Positions 1-6,680 of a stretch of DNA of 6,680 nt are shown in pieces; the stretch's first letter is position 1; each line of letters starts with the position of its first letter. The stretch is from Gemmatimonadota bacterium. GTDB taxonomy: Bacteria > Gemmatimonadota > Gemmatimonadetes > Gemmatimonadales > GWC2-71-9. Below the pieces are notes generated by a model. It did no database searches and had not been told where the DNA came from. It worked only from the letters and a program-made list of their open reading frames with translations. A program made the position numbers and the translations under genes. The stretch is from the NCBI GenBank assembly GCA_003221825.1, contig QHUE01000126.1:1-6680 (forward strand). The letters are read 5' to 3'.

Positions 1-1
1 A

Positions 2-241
2 GAGTGGCCCGTGGCCACCGGTGACGTCGCCATCCGACCGCGCGTCGAGGTCGTCGACGACGACGCGACCCACGCGGTCGTGAGCTGGGACGACGATCCG
101 GCACTGGAGCTGCGGTTACGGTCGCGACGGAGCGGACTGGCGTGGTGGGAGCTGCGATGGTCCGGGGTGAGCGACCGGACCTATCGCGTCCGCATTCCCG
201 GAGTGGGGGAAAGTGATCCGGTGAAGTGTGCGATGCGATAG
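2..241 (+). CDS. C-terminal part of an unrecognised protein (5' end outside window)
   Basis: The reading frame is open from the left edge to a TAG stop at 239-241 and so is probably the last 79 residues of a longer protein. A GTG at 11-13 could start a 76-residue protein, but the codons before it (Glu-Trp-Pro) keep the frame open and no ribosome binding site is visible. Third positions are strongly G/C, as in a real gene of this genome. The peptide is rich in Asp, Arg, Val and Trp, with a DDD run, an AWWELRW stretch and a VRIPGVG stretch that could be beta strands. I see no signal peptide, membrane helix or known motif, and I do not recognise the family. It ends nine bases from the 3' end of the convergent tRNA gene. 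Confidence 0.6.
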   Translation, partial: EWPVATGDVAIRPRVEVVDDDATHAVVSWDDDPALELRLRSRRSGLAWWELRWSGVSDRTYRVRIPGVGESDPVKCAMR

Positions 242-250
242 TCTTGTTAG

Positions 251-323
<73 letters not shown>

Positions 324-326
324 GGA

Positions 327-473
327 TTATGCAGCAGAAGAACTTAGCGGGCTCGGGGGGGCGATGGCAGTGGGAATGTTTGCCATTGGCTCCCCGCGAA
401 CCCGCCTCGCGACAGCCTCTGCGAGTTCCGCTTCGTCGATGATCTTATAGCGGTCGAACATCGCGCGCGTCTT
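327..473 (-). pseudogene. Remnant of a tyrosine recombinase/integrase C-terminus
   Basis: On the minus strand, codons from about 473 down to 402 encode KTRAMFDRYKIIDE followed by AELAEAVARR. This closely resembles the extreme C-terminus of phage-type tyrosine integrases, where a GHKT(R/E)xxxDRY segment carries the catalytic Tyr and is followed by an I(V/I)xxxDL helix. Y30 of the local open frame (447-449) would be the nucleophile. The expected GH before KTR is replaced by RE. I see no box II Arg, HxxR or other catalytic segment upstream in any minus frame before the kinase gene begins. The frame continues through a Pro/Ser-rich tail to TAA at 327-329, three bases from the tRNA 5' end. This points to a truncated relic of a tRNA-associated element. 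The family call rests on motif recall, and the left boundary of homology is uncertain. Confidence 0.55.
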
Positions 474-578
474 CTCGCGGCACCGGCTGGCGGAAAATGC
501 CGTACTGACGCTCGGCCCTCTGGCCGTGCCCGACACTGGCCCCTATGATGCAGCTGTCCCAACGCCGCTGAGTCACAG

Positions 579-3482
579 GTGGCCGATCTCCACGCTCGCT
601 TACAAAGTGCCCTCGGCGACGCCTACCACATCGAGAAGGAGCTCGGCGGCGGCGGGATGAGCCGCGTGTTCCTCGCAACCGAGGCGTCGCTGCACCGCCA
701 GGTCGTCATCAAGTTGCTCCCGCCCGAACTCACCAGCGAAGTGAGCGAGGCGCGCTTCCGGCAGGAGATCGCCCTCGCGGCCCACCTGCAGCACACCAAC
801 ATCCTCCCCGTCCTCACCGCGGGTGCGCGGGACGACCTTCTCTTCTACGTCATGCCGTTCGTCACCGGCGAGTCCTTACGGCACCGCATGACGCGCGAAG
901 GCAAGCTCCCCGTCACGGACGCGGTGCGGGTCCTGCATGAGATCGCCGACGCACTCGCCTACGCCCATGCGGAAGGGGTGATTCACCGCGACGTCAAACC
1001 GGAAAACATCCTGCTGCTCGGCAGTCATGCGGTGCTGACGGACTTCGGCGTGGCGCGAGCGCTCGCGGAGGCGCAGAGCGGCAGCCGGCTCACCGGCACG
1101 GGCGTGGCGATCGGTACGCCCGCGTATATGTCGCCCGAGCAGGCTGCGGGGGACCGGCACATCGACGCCCGCGCGGATGTCTATGCCCTCGCGGTGGTGG
1201 GCTACGAGATGCTCGCCGGCGTCCCGCCCTTCGCCGGGCCCACCGCGCAGTCCCTGATCGCCGCGCACTTGACCGAGACACCGAAACCCCTTGCCGATCT
1301 CCGACCCCAGACTCCACCAGAGGCGGTCGACACGATCATGCAGGCCCTCGCCAAAGACCCCGGCGCCAGGCTGCATGCTACCGAGTTTCGGGATGCCCTC
1401 GGTGGGGGATACTCACGGCCGGGCCCGCGCCGTCTGTCGCGACGAGCCCGACTCGCAGCCGTGGCCACGGTGTTCGCGGTGATCGGCGTGGGCGCGGTGC
1501 TCATCCTGCGCCCGAGCGCGCCCAGCGGGCTCGATCCCGATCTCCTCGCCGTCGCCCCATTCGACGTGCTCGCGCCGCATCTCGACCTCTGGCGCGAAGG
1601 CCTCGTGGACATCCTTTCACGGAACCTGGACGGGGTGGGGTCCCTGCGGACGGTCTCTCCCACCGTCGTCGTGCGGCGCTGGAACGGACGGGCCGATCCA
1701 ACGTCCGCCCAGGAGTTGGCGCAGCGCACCGGCGCCGGGCTGGTCGTGTTCGGGGCCCTGGTCGGCGCGGGGCCCGACTCGGTTCGGCTGACCGCCACGG
1801 TGTTCGACGCCCGCGCCGGGGCGACTGTGGCGGAGCTCGAGATTCCAGGGTCCGCGGAACGGATGGATCGCATCAGCGACTCGCTGACCATCGCCGCGAT
1901 CACGGAGCTCGGGCGCACCCGCCCGATCGGCGGCGCCCGGCTGTCCTCGCTGGGCTCGCGCTCACTTCCGGCGATCAAGGCGTTTCTGAAGAGCGAGCAG
2001 TTCTACCGCCGTGCCCAGTGGGATTCGTCGCTCGTCTACGCCCGGCGCGCTGTGGCCACCGACAGCGGGTTCACGCTGGCGCTGCGGCGCATCTCCCTGA
2101 GTCTGTGGTGGGGCGACGATCCCTCGGTGACCCCAGACTTGCTCCTCGAAGGAGCACACAACCGCGGTCTTGCGCCGCGCGACAGCCTACTCGTGACCGC
2201 CGACTCGCTTTGGGGCGCTCTCAATCTGACGGGGCCCACGCCGCCGTACGCGCTCCGCCGGCAACTGTACCTGACGCTCCAGGAGGCGACCCGACGCTAT
2301 CCGGAGGATCAGGAGGTGTGGTACCACCTGGGTGAAGCAGGATATCACCACGCGTACTCGGACGACGCGGTCCCAATGACGGCGGAGCAAACGCTGGCGG
2401 CGTTCGAGCGCGCGATCGCGCTGGACTCCGCGTTCGCCCCGGTGTACCAACACGCAATCGAGCTGGCCCTCACTTTGCGAGCGCCGCCCGTCGCGCGCCG
2501 CTACATCGCCGCGATGCTGGCGCGGAATCCGCGCCCATCTACTGCAACGGCTTTTCGGCTGGTCGATCGGCTGCTCGACCCGGCGGCAGCGAACACGCAA
2601 GAGGTGACGCGCCTCCTCGATACGATCTCTGGCGACGGACTGTACAACGCGTGGTTTGCTATCAAGAACTGGGGCGATTCCGCTGAAACCGCTCTGCGCG
2701 TAGCCCGTCTCTTCGCCAGGCCGCGTGCCGGGTTTCACCTCCGGGACACCTCGGGTTTGGGCTGGAGACTCCCGGCAGGGGAGCTGGCCGTCCGCGGGCG
2801 GCTCCGGGAGGCCTTCGGTGTGCTGCTCACAGGCAATCAGGACAGTTTCCTCAACGAATTCTGGTGGCACATCTACTTCGCGGAGCTGGCGCGATTCGGC
2901 GCCGTGCCGCCGGATTCGGCCGCCCGGGTGTTCGAGCGGTGGCTCGCCGCCAATGAGGGTTGGGGGCTTCTGGGCCTCGGCTGGTGGGCGAACCGGGGCG
3001 ACACAGGCTCGATCCAGAACCTGGCCCACCGGGCAGAGGCGCTCGCACGTTCTGTCCCGAAGCCTGCGGATCGTGATTTCTGGCGCTATGTGGCCGCCGC
3101 CACTGGTCCCTACCTCGCGCTCGCCCGCAGCGATACTGCGGCCGCTCTGAAGCGGTTCGCCAGCCTACCGGATTCCCTGTGCTCCGCCTGCTATCCCGAG
3201 CGTCTGACCTGGGTGCTGTTGCTGGAACGGCGCCGGGAGGACCGCCGCACTCGAGTAATCGTCGATCAGGAGCTGGAGCAGCTGGGATGGGTGGTGCCGA
3301 GCCGAGTCCTGTGGGTGCTCGAGCGCGGCCGGGTGAACGAGCGGCTCGGCAACAAGGAGAAGGCCATCGTCGCCTTCCGCTACGTGTCCGACATGTGGCG
3401 GCACGCCGATCCCGAGCTGCAGCCGTATGTGGAGGAAGCCAAGGCAGCGCTCAAGCGGCTGGCTGGCGAGCCGCAGCGCTAA
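579..3482 (+). CDS. Membrane serine/threonine protein kinase with TolB-like and TPR extracytoplasmic region
   Basis: This is a 967-residue Hanks-type kinase that transfers ATP phosphate to Ser/Thr of unknown targets. The kinase domain spans about residues 16-275: glycine loop LGGGGMSRVF (22-31), ATP lysine K45, helix-C E63, catalytic loop HRDVKPEN (136-143), DFG 155-157 and SPE 185-187. All key catalytic residues are present, so it should be active. A basic stretch (284-291) leads into one membrane helix (about 290-310). Outside follows a TolB/FlgO-like domain (about 322-425, starting LLAVAPF), then a helical region with TPR-like repeats near 465-498, 578-627 and 911-940. The only cysteines are C868 and C871 (CSAC). 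The start is GTG: an in-frame TGA at 546-548 lies upstream, no other start codon intervenes, and the next in-frame ATG falls inside the glycine loop. The ribosome binding site is weak. The C-terminal region probably senses or binds an envelope ligand or partner (inference). The architecture is typical of Gemmatimonadota. Confidence 0.93.
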   Translation: MADLHARLQSALGDAYHIEKELGGGGMSRVFLATEASLHRQVVIKLLPPELTSEVSEARFRQEIALAAHLQHTNILPVLTAGARDDLLFYVMPFVTGESLRHRMTREGKLPVTDAVRVLHEIADALAYAHAEGVIHRDVKPENILLLGSHAVLTDFGVARALAEAQSGSRLTGTGVAIGTPAYMSPEQAAGDRHIDARADVYALAVVGYEMLAGVPPFAGPTAQSLIAAHLTETPKPLADLRPQTPPEAVDTIMQALAKDPGARLHATEFRDALGGGYSRPGPRRLSRRARLAAVATVFAVIGVGAVLILRPSAPSGLDPDLLAVAPFDVLAPHLDLWREGLVDILSRNLDGVGSLRTVSPTVVVRRWNGRADPTSAQELAQRTGAGLVVFGALVGAGPDSVRLTATVFDARAGATVAELEIPGSAERMDRISDSLTIAAITELGRTRPIGGARLSSLGSRSLPAIKAFLKSEQFYRRAQWDSSLVYARRAVATDSGFTLALRRISLSLWWGDDPSVTPDLLLEGAHNRGLAPRDSLLVTADSLWGALNLTGPTPPYALRRQLYLTLQEATRRYPEDQEVWYHLGEAGYHHAYSDDAVPMTAEQTLAAFERAIALDSAFAPVYQHAIELALTLRAPPVARRYIAAMLARNPRPSTATAFRLVDRLLDPAAANTQEVTRLLDTISGDGLYNAWFAIKNWGDSAETALRVARLFARPRAGFHLRDTSGLGWRLPAGELAVRGRLREAFGVLLTGNQDSFLNEFWWHIYFAELARFGAVPPDSAARVFERWLAANEGWGLLGLGWWANRGDTGSIQNLAHRAEALARSVPKPADRDFWRYVAAATGPYLALARSDTAAALKRFASLPDSLCSACYPERLTWVLLLERRREDRRTRVIVDQELEQLGWVVPSRVLWVLERGRVNERLGNKEKAIVAFRYVSDMWRHADPELQPYVEEAKAALKRLAGEPQR

Positions 3483-3538
3483 GAAGGTTGCGAGGGTCAG
3501 AAACACGGCGTCTATTCAAGCCCTCTGATTCCCCTTCC

Positions 3539-3542
3539 GGAG
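3539..3542 (+). promoter_or_regulatory. Ribosome binding site of the lipoprotein gene
   Basis: GGAG lies six bases before the ATG at 3549-3551. It supports that start, which also puts a hydrophobic signal peptide and a cysteine at the N-terminus. Confidence 0.65.
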
Positions 3543-3548
3543 CACGCT

Positions 3549-5009
3549 ATGCGTCACACTTCTGTCCTTGCCGCGGTAATTCTCTTTGTCGCCTGCCGCG
3601 AAGCACCGACCACAAGCCATGACCTCGGCACACCCGGCTTCAGCGCCCTCGGCGCGGGGTCGGTCTCGGTGGTCAACGTCAGCCGTGATACCACCGCCCA
3701 AAACGAGACCCCGCTCGCGGTCAATCCGGCGAACCCAAGCAACATGATCACCGGCAACAACGACTGGAACTACAACGACGGCTGCGGTGTCAACGCGACC
3801 TTCGACGGTGGCAAGACCTGGACGCCGACGCTGCCGAGCGGCTTCATCCCGGGCATCACCGCGTTTACCAACGACCCGTCCGTGCCTGGGACCGGCACAT
3901 ACGACTTCGCAGGCGACCCGGCCGTGGCGTTCAGCCCCGACGGCAGCACCGCCTATTTCACCTGCTTCGGCTATAAGGGAAAGAACGTCGCGCTCTGGCT
4001 CAGCCGCTCGACCGACGGCGGCCGCACCTGGACCGCCGGCGGCCCCGATCACCCGTTAACGCTCGTCAGCGCGTTCCAGGGCGAAGGCAAGGCGCGCGGC
4101 TCGAACGGGCAGTTCCCCGATCACGAGTCCATCACCGTCGCGAACGATGGAACGATCTACGTGCCGTGGGCGCACTTTACGGGATTCAGCGGGCACTCGC
4201 CGATCTTCATCGCCGTCTCGCGCGACGGCGGGAACAGCTTCGCGCTCCCGGTCAAAGTCTCCAGCGGCTCGGTCCGCAGCGATCAGGATGCGCGTGTCGT
4301 GGTCGACAACGCGACCGGGTACGCCTATCTGACGTTCGACAACTCGGTCCAGGGCGGCAAAGGCACCGCGATGTTCGTGAGCGTGTCGACAGATCACGGC
4401 GCGACATGGAGCAATTCGTTCAAGTTCGCCACATTCCAAAACCCGGTCTGCCTGTATCCGCCATACTGCTTCAACATCTCTGGCTCCCAGTTCCGGGCTC
4501 CTGGCTCCTATCCCGCGCCGGCGTTCGATCCCACCACGGGCCGCCTCTACGTGGCCTACACCGACATCGTGAATGGCAAGGCCCAGATCCTTCTGACGTA
4601 CGCGAACGTCAGCGACATCACGAATTGGTCGACGCCGGCGATCGTTGCACCGGCGTCCGGCGATCGCATCAACGTCGAGCTGAGCGTCGAGCCGAGGAGC
4701 GGCCGGCTCGACCTGATGACCAACGACCGCAGCTACACCGGCAATACGCTGTTCGACGTCTCCTACATCACGAGCGCGGACGGCGGCAGCACGTGGTCCA
4801 CGACGCGCGTCACCAAGACGAGCTGGGACCCGTCCGCCTTCGGCGTGCCCTGTCCCGGTTGCGCGAGCGGGTTTAGGCCGTTCATCGGCGACTACGACGG
4901 GATCATTTCGCTCCCCGGCAGCGCCGCGATGACGTGGACCGGCCCAGGCAAGACGTTCGGCACCTACCCCACGAATCTCGAGGTCTTTTTCGCCAGCGTA
5001 ACGCCATAG
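3549..5009 (+). CDS. Exported sialidase-like beta-propeller (Asp-box/BNR) probable lipoprotein
   Basis: This is a 486-residue protein with a short hydrophobic signal (residues 4-15) ending FVAC. C16 is a plausible lipid-modified cysteine, although Phe at -3 is not the usual lipobox residue. Five Asp-box motifs (S/TxDxGxTW type) mark propeller blades at 85-91, 154-161, 224-231, 280-287 and 409-416. FAGDPAVAF (120-128) and FIGDYDG (445-451) are typical of the BNR/sialidase-like fold. Six further cysteines (79, 139, 301, 307, 435, 438) could form disulfides after export. Asp-box proteins include glycoside hydrolases and non-catalytic binding proteins; I cannot identify a sialidase arginine triad, so an exo-sialidase name would be an over-call. 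The gene starts 66 bp after the kinase stop and ends two bases before the next propeller gene. A GGCTCCT repeat lies inside it at 4482-4509. Confidence 0.85.
   Translation: MRHTSVLAAVILFVACREAPTTSHDLGTPGFSALGAGSVSVVNVSRDTTAQNETPLAVNPANPSNMITGNNDWNYNDGCGVNATFDGGKTWTPTLPSGFIPGITAFTNDPSVPGTGTYDFAGDPAVAFSPDGSTAYFTCFGYKGKNVALWLSRSTDGGRTWTAGGPDHPLTLVSAFQGEGKARGSNGQFPDHESITVANDGTIYVPWAHFTGFSGHSPIFIAVSRDGGNSFALPVKVSSGSVRSDQDARVVVDNATGYAYLTFDNSVQGGKGTAMFVSVSTDHGATWSNSFKFATFQNPVCLYPPYCFNISGSQFRAPGSYPAPAFDPTTGRLYVAYTDIVNGKAQILLTYANVSDITNWSTPAIVAPASGDRINVELSVEPRSGRLDLMTNDRSYTGNTLFDVSYITSADGGSTWSTTRVTKTSWDPSAFGVPCPGCASGFRPFIGDYDGIISLPGSAAMTWTGPGKTFGTYPTNLEVFFASVTP
4482..4509 (+). repeat. GGCTCCT heptanucleotide repeat, four units (one degenerate)
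   Basis: Four units in exact 7-bp register: GGCTCCC, AGTTCCG, GGCTCCT, GGCTCCT. The array lies within the lipoprotein gene and encodes GSQFRAPGS (residues 312-320). The last two units share 13 identical bases (4496-4508) with the repeat at 5101-5113. Confidence 0.6.
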
Positions 5010-5011
5010 TC

Positions 5012-6680
5012 ATGCCATCGCGCCGCGACTTTCTCGCCAACCTCGCTCAGGCCGGCTTCGCGCTTTCCGCAGTCCGGGTGAAGCATCTGCCGGTCCGCCA
5101 GGCTCCTGGCTCCAGGCTCCTCGATCTTCCCATCGGTCTCGACTGGCGCATGCTCGGCCCGTTCCGCGGCGGCCGCGTCGCCGCCGTGTCCGGCGTGCCC
5201 GGCCGGCCCGACGAGTTCTACTTCGGCCACGTGAACGGCGGCGTCTGGAAAACCACCGACGCCGGCAGAACCTGGGTGCCGATCTTCGATGACCAACCCG
5301 TGGCCTCGATCGGCGCCCTCGCCGTCGCGCCGTCGGCGCCCAACGTGATCTACGTCGGCTCGGGCGAATCCACCCTGCGCGACTCCGTGGGCTTCGGTAA
5401 CGGCGTCTACAAATCCACCGACGCCGGCCGGACCTGGACCCACCTCGGCCTGGACGACACACAGCACATCGGCAAGATCGCTGTGGATCCCAGGAACCCC
5501 GACGTGGTCTTCGTCGCCGCGATCGGTCACCTCTATGCCGCGAACGCCGAGCGCGGTGTGTTCCGCTCGAAGGACGGCGGCCGCACCTGGCAGAAAGTCC
5601 TCTACAAGGACGAAAACGTCGGCGCGGTGGAGGTCGTCATCGACCCGGCCGATTCGCGCGTGGTCTACGCAGGATTGTGGAATACGCGGCGGCCGCCGTG
5701 GTTCGTCTACGCGCCCACCAACGGCCCCGGTGGCGGGATCTACAAGTCCACCGACGGCGGGTCGACCTGGCAGCAGCTGACGGCCGGCCTGCCCCCCGCA
5801 GGGATCGGACGGACCGGCATCGCCGTGGCACCGTCCAATCCGCGCCGCGTGTACGCCGTCGTCGACTGTCTCGTGCCCGATCCGAGTGCGCCGCCCCCGC
5901 CCCCGGCGCCGCAGGCGCCGGGCCGCCCTTCGCCGCCTCCCCCAGGACAAGGCGGCGTGTTCCGCTCGGACGACGCCGGTGCGACCTGGCGGCGCGTCGG
6001 CGCCGACCAGGCACTGTGGGGCCGCGGCTGGTATTTCGAGAAGATCGCGGTCGATCCGCACGATCCCGACATCGTGTACGTGCCGAACGTGGCGGTGAAC
6101 CGCAGCCGCGACGGCGGCGCCACCTGGGACGTGATCCGCGGCTCACCCGGCGGCGACGATTACCACCAGGCGTGGGTCTCGCCCGACAACCCCGACATCC
6201 TGATCGTCGCGAGCGACCAGGGCGCGATCATCACCCGCAACGCGCGCACCGCCGATCCGCGCGCCATGACCTGGAGCTCGTGGCTCAACCAGCCGACGGC
6301 GCAGACGTATCACGCGTCGGTCGACTATCGCTTCCCGTACTGGGTCGTCGGCGCGCAGCAGGACAGTGGCGCGGTGGCGGTGCGCTCGCGCGGCAAATTC
6401 GCGCAAATCTCGCAGCGCGACTGGGAGCCGATCGGCGCCGCGGGCGAAAGCGGCTACGCGGCCGGCGACCCCCTGCATCCCGGCGTGATCTATGGCGGCG
6501 ACGGCAGCCGCTGGGACCTCGAGACCAACCTCTCGGTCCCGAACACCTCGGCGCCAAAGGGCAGCGAGACCGATCGCGGCGACTGGACGCAGCCGCTGGT
6601 GCTGTCGGCGGCCGACCCGCACGCGCTCTATTACGCGAGCCAGTTCCTGTTCAAGACGACCGACGGGGCGCGCACGTGGA
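5012..6680 (+). CDS. Tat-exported BNR/VPS10-like beta-propeller protein (3' end outside window)
   Basis: The frame is open from ATG 5012 to the right edge, giving 556 residues without a stop. The N-terminus MPSRRDFL has the twin-arginine consensus SRRxFL followed by a short hydrophobic stretch (9-21), so the Tat pathway is expected; no clear AxA cleavage site is visible. Seven Asp-box motifs mark blades: KTTDAGRTW 80-88, KSTDAGRTW 134-142, FRSKDGGRTW 184-193, YKSTDGGSTW 244-253, FRSDDAGATW 317-326, RSRDGGATW 364-372 and FKTTDGARTW 547-556. LGPFRGGR near 48-55, QQDSG (449-453) and GESGY (478-482) fit the large sortilin/VPS10-like 'BNR repeat glycosyl hydrolase' family, usually around 1000 residues, so about half is probably missing. 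A Pro-rich insert occupies 291-313. No strong ribosome binding site precedes the ATG, but the upstream stop is only two bases away, which suggests translational coupling. Substrate and catalysis are unknown. Confidence 0.9.
   Translation, partial: MPSRRDFLANLAQAGFALSAVRVKHLPVRQAPGSRLLDLPIGLDWRMLGPFRGGRVAAVSGVPGRPDEFYFGHVNGGVWKTTDAGRTWVPIFDDQPVASIGALAVAPSAPNVIYVGSGESTLRDSVGFGNGVYKSTDAGRTWTHLGLDDTQHIGKIAVDPRNPDVVFVAAIGHLYAANAERGVFRSKDGGRTWQKVLYKDENVGAVEVVIDPADSRVVYAGLWNTRRPPWFVYAPTNGPGGGIYKSTDGGSTWQQLTAGLPPAGIGRTGIAVAPSNPRRVYAVVDCLVPDPSAPPPPPAPQAPGRPSPPPPGQGGVFRSDDAGATWRRVGADQALWGRGWYFEKIAVDPHDPDIVYVPNVAVNRSRDGGATWDVIRGSPGGDDYHQAWVSPDNPDILIVASDQGAIITRNARTADPRAMTWSSWLNQPTAQTYHASVDYRFPYWVVGAQQDSGAVAVRSRGKFAQISQRDWEPIGAAGESGYAAGDPLHPGVIYGGDGSRWDLETNLSVPNTSAPKGSETDRGDWTQPLVLSAADPHALYYASQFLFKTTDGARTW
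5101..5121 (+). repeat. GGCTCCT heptanucleotide repeat, three units
   Basis: Three tandem units: GGCTCCT, GGCTCCA, GGCTCCT. They total 21 bases, or seven codons, so the array keeps the frame. It encodes APGSRLL (residues 31-37) between the Tat signal and the first propeller blade. It is read in the same phase as the related array at 4482-4509. Confidence 0.65.
5902..5922. repeat. Perfect 9-bp inverted repeat inside the Pro-rich insert
   Basis: CCCGGCGCC at 5902-5910 and GGCGCCGGG at 5914-5922 are exact reverse complements separated by GCA. They could form a very stable hairpin in the mRNA of the Tat propeller gene. No T-run follows, so it is not an intrinsic terminator. Confidence 0.6.

Noticed and set aside
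324..332. CATAAT-like -10 box for the tRNA gene on the minus strand
   Set aside because: It ends only a few bases from the mature tRNA 5' end, so transcription would start inside the tRNA; no matching -35 box was found.
388..394. Third GGCTCCC heptamer site
   Set aside because: A single unit with no tandem neighbour in 7-bp register; consistent with chance in GC-rich DNA.
528..536. Partial direct repeat of the tRNA (CCGACAC) as an attachment-site copy
   Set aside because: Only seven bases match the tRNA segment and flanking bases differ; this is expected by chance, so no att site is called.
2187..3029. 280-codon open frame on the minus strand opposite the kinase C-terminal region
   Set aside because: The plus-strand kinase is continuous through this interval with TPR-like sequence; the antisense product has no motif and an unnatural composition.
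3483..3548. Possible terminator hairpin GAGGG/CCCTC between the kinase and the lipoprotein gene
   Set aside because: Only five base pairs with a loop of about 24 bases and no T-run; too weak to call.
3549..5009. Naming the first propeller a true exo-alpha-sialidase
   Set aside because: Asp-boxes show the fold only. The catalytic Arg triad and Tyr/Glu pair could not be identified by eye.
4964..6061. Long open frame on the minus strand (365 codons) opposite the Tat propeller gene
   Set aside because: It overlaps two well-supported plus-strand genes with Asp-box motifs. Its translation is Arg/Gly/Ala-rich with no recognisable domain, as expected of an antisense shadow in high-GC DNA.

Overview
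This is a GC-rich bacterial chromosome segment. It carries the end of an unrecognised gene, a tRNA-Phe on the minus strand, a scar with what looks like the tail of a tyrosine recombinase, and then three plus-strand genes: a large membrane serine/threonine kinase and two exported Asp-box (BNR) beta-propeller proteins. The kinase architecture (kinase, one membrane helix, TolB-like domain, TPR region) and its wording resemble the kinases that are abundant in Gemmatimonadota. Paired sialidase-like and VPS10/BNR proteins are common in Gemmatimonadota and Acidobacteriota. A soil-type member of one of these phyla is therefore likely; this is inference from style, not a taxonomic proof.

Layout: 2-241 (+) is a partial CDS of unknown function. 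251-323 (-) is tRNA-Phe(GAA), convergent with it. 327-473 (-) is a putative integrase C-terminal remnant ending three bases before the tRNA 5' end. 579-3482 (+) is the 967-residue kinase. 3549-5009 (+) is a probable lipoprotein with five Asp-box motifs. 5012-6680 (+) is a Tat-signal protein with seven Asp-box motifs that runs off the right edge. No stretch over 300 bases lacks a gene; the longest gap, 324-578, holds only the integrase remnant and no promoter I can defend.

How the genes may work together: the two propeller genes are separated by two bases and are almost certainly co-transcribed, with translational coupling likely for the second. They use different export routes (lipoprotein/Sec and Tat). 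The kinase lies 66 bp upstream on the same strand and could share the transcript, but nothing in the sequence shows that it regulates the propeller proteins.

The least expected signals are the integrase-like tail beside the tRNA and a GGCTCCT heptanucleotide repeat found inside both propeller genes and read in the same frame in each. Smaller observations are a lone CxxC pair in the outer part of the kinase and a proline-rich insert containing a perfect hairpin. I see no defence system, CRISPR array, insertion sequence or biosynthetic cluster.
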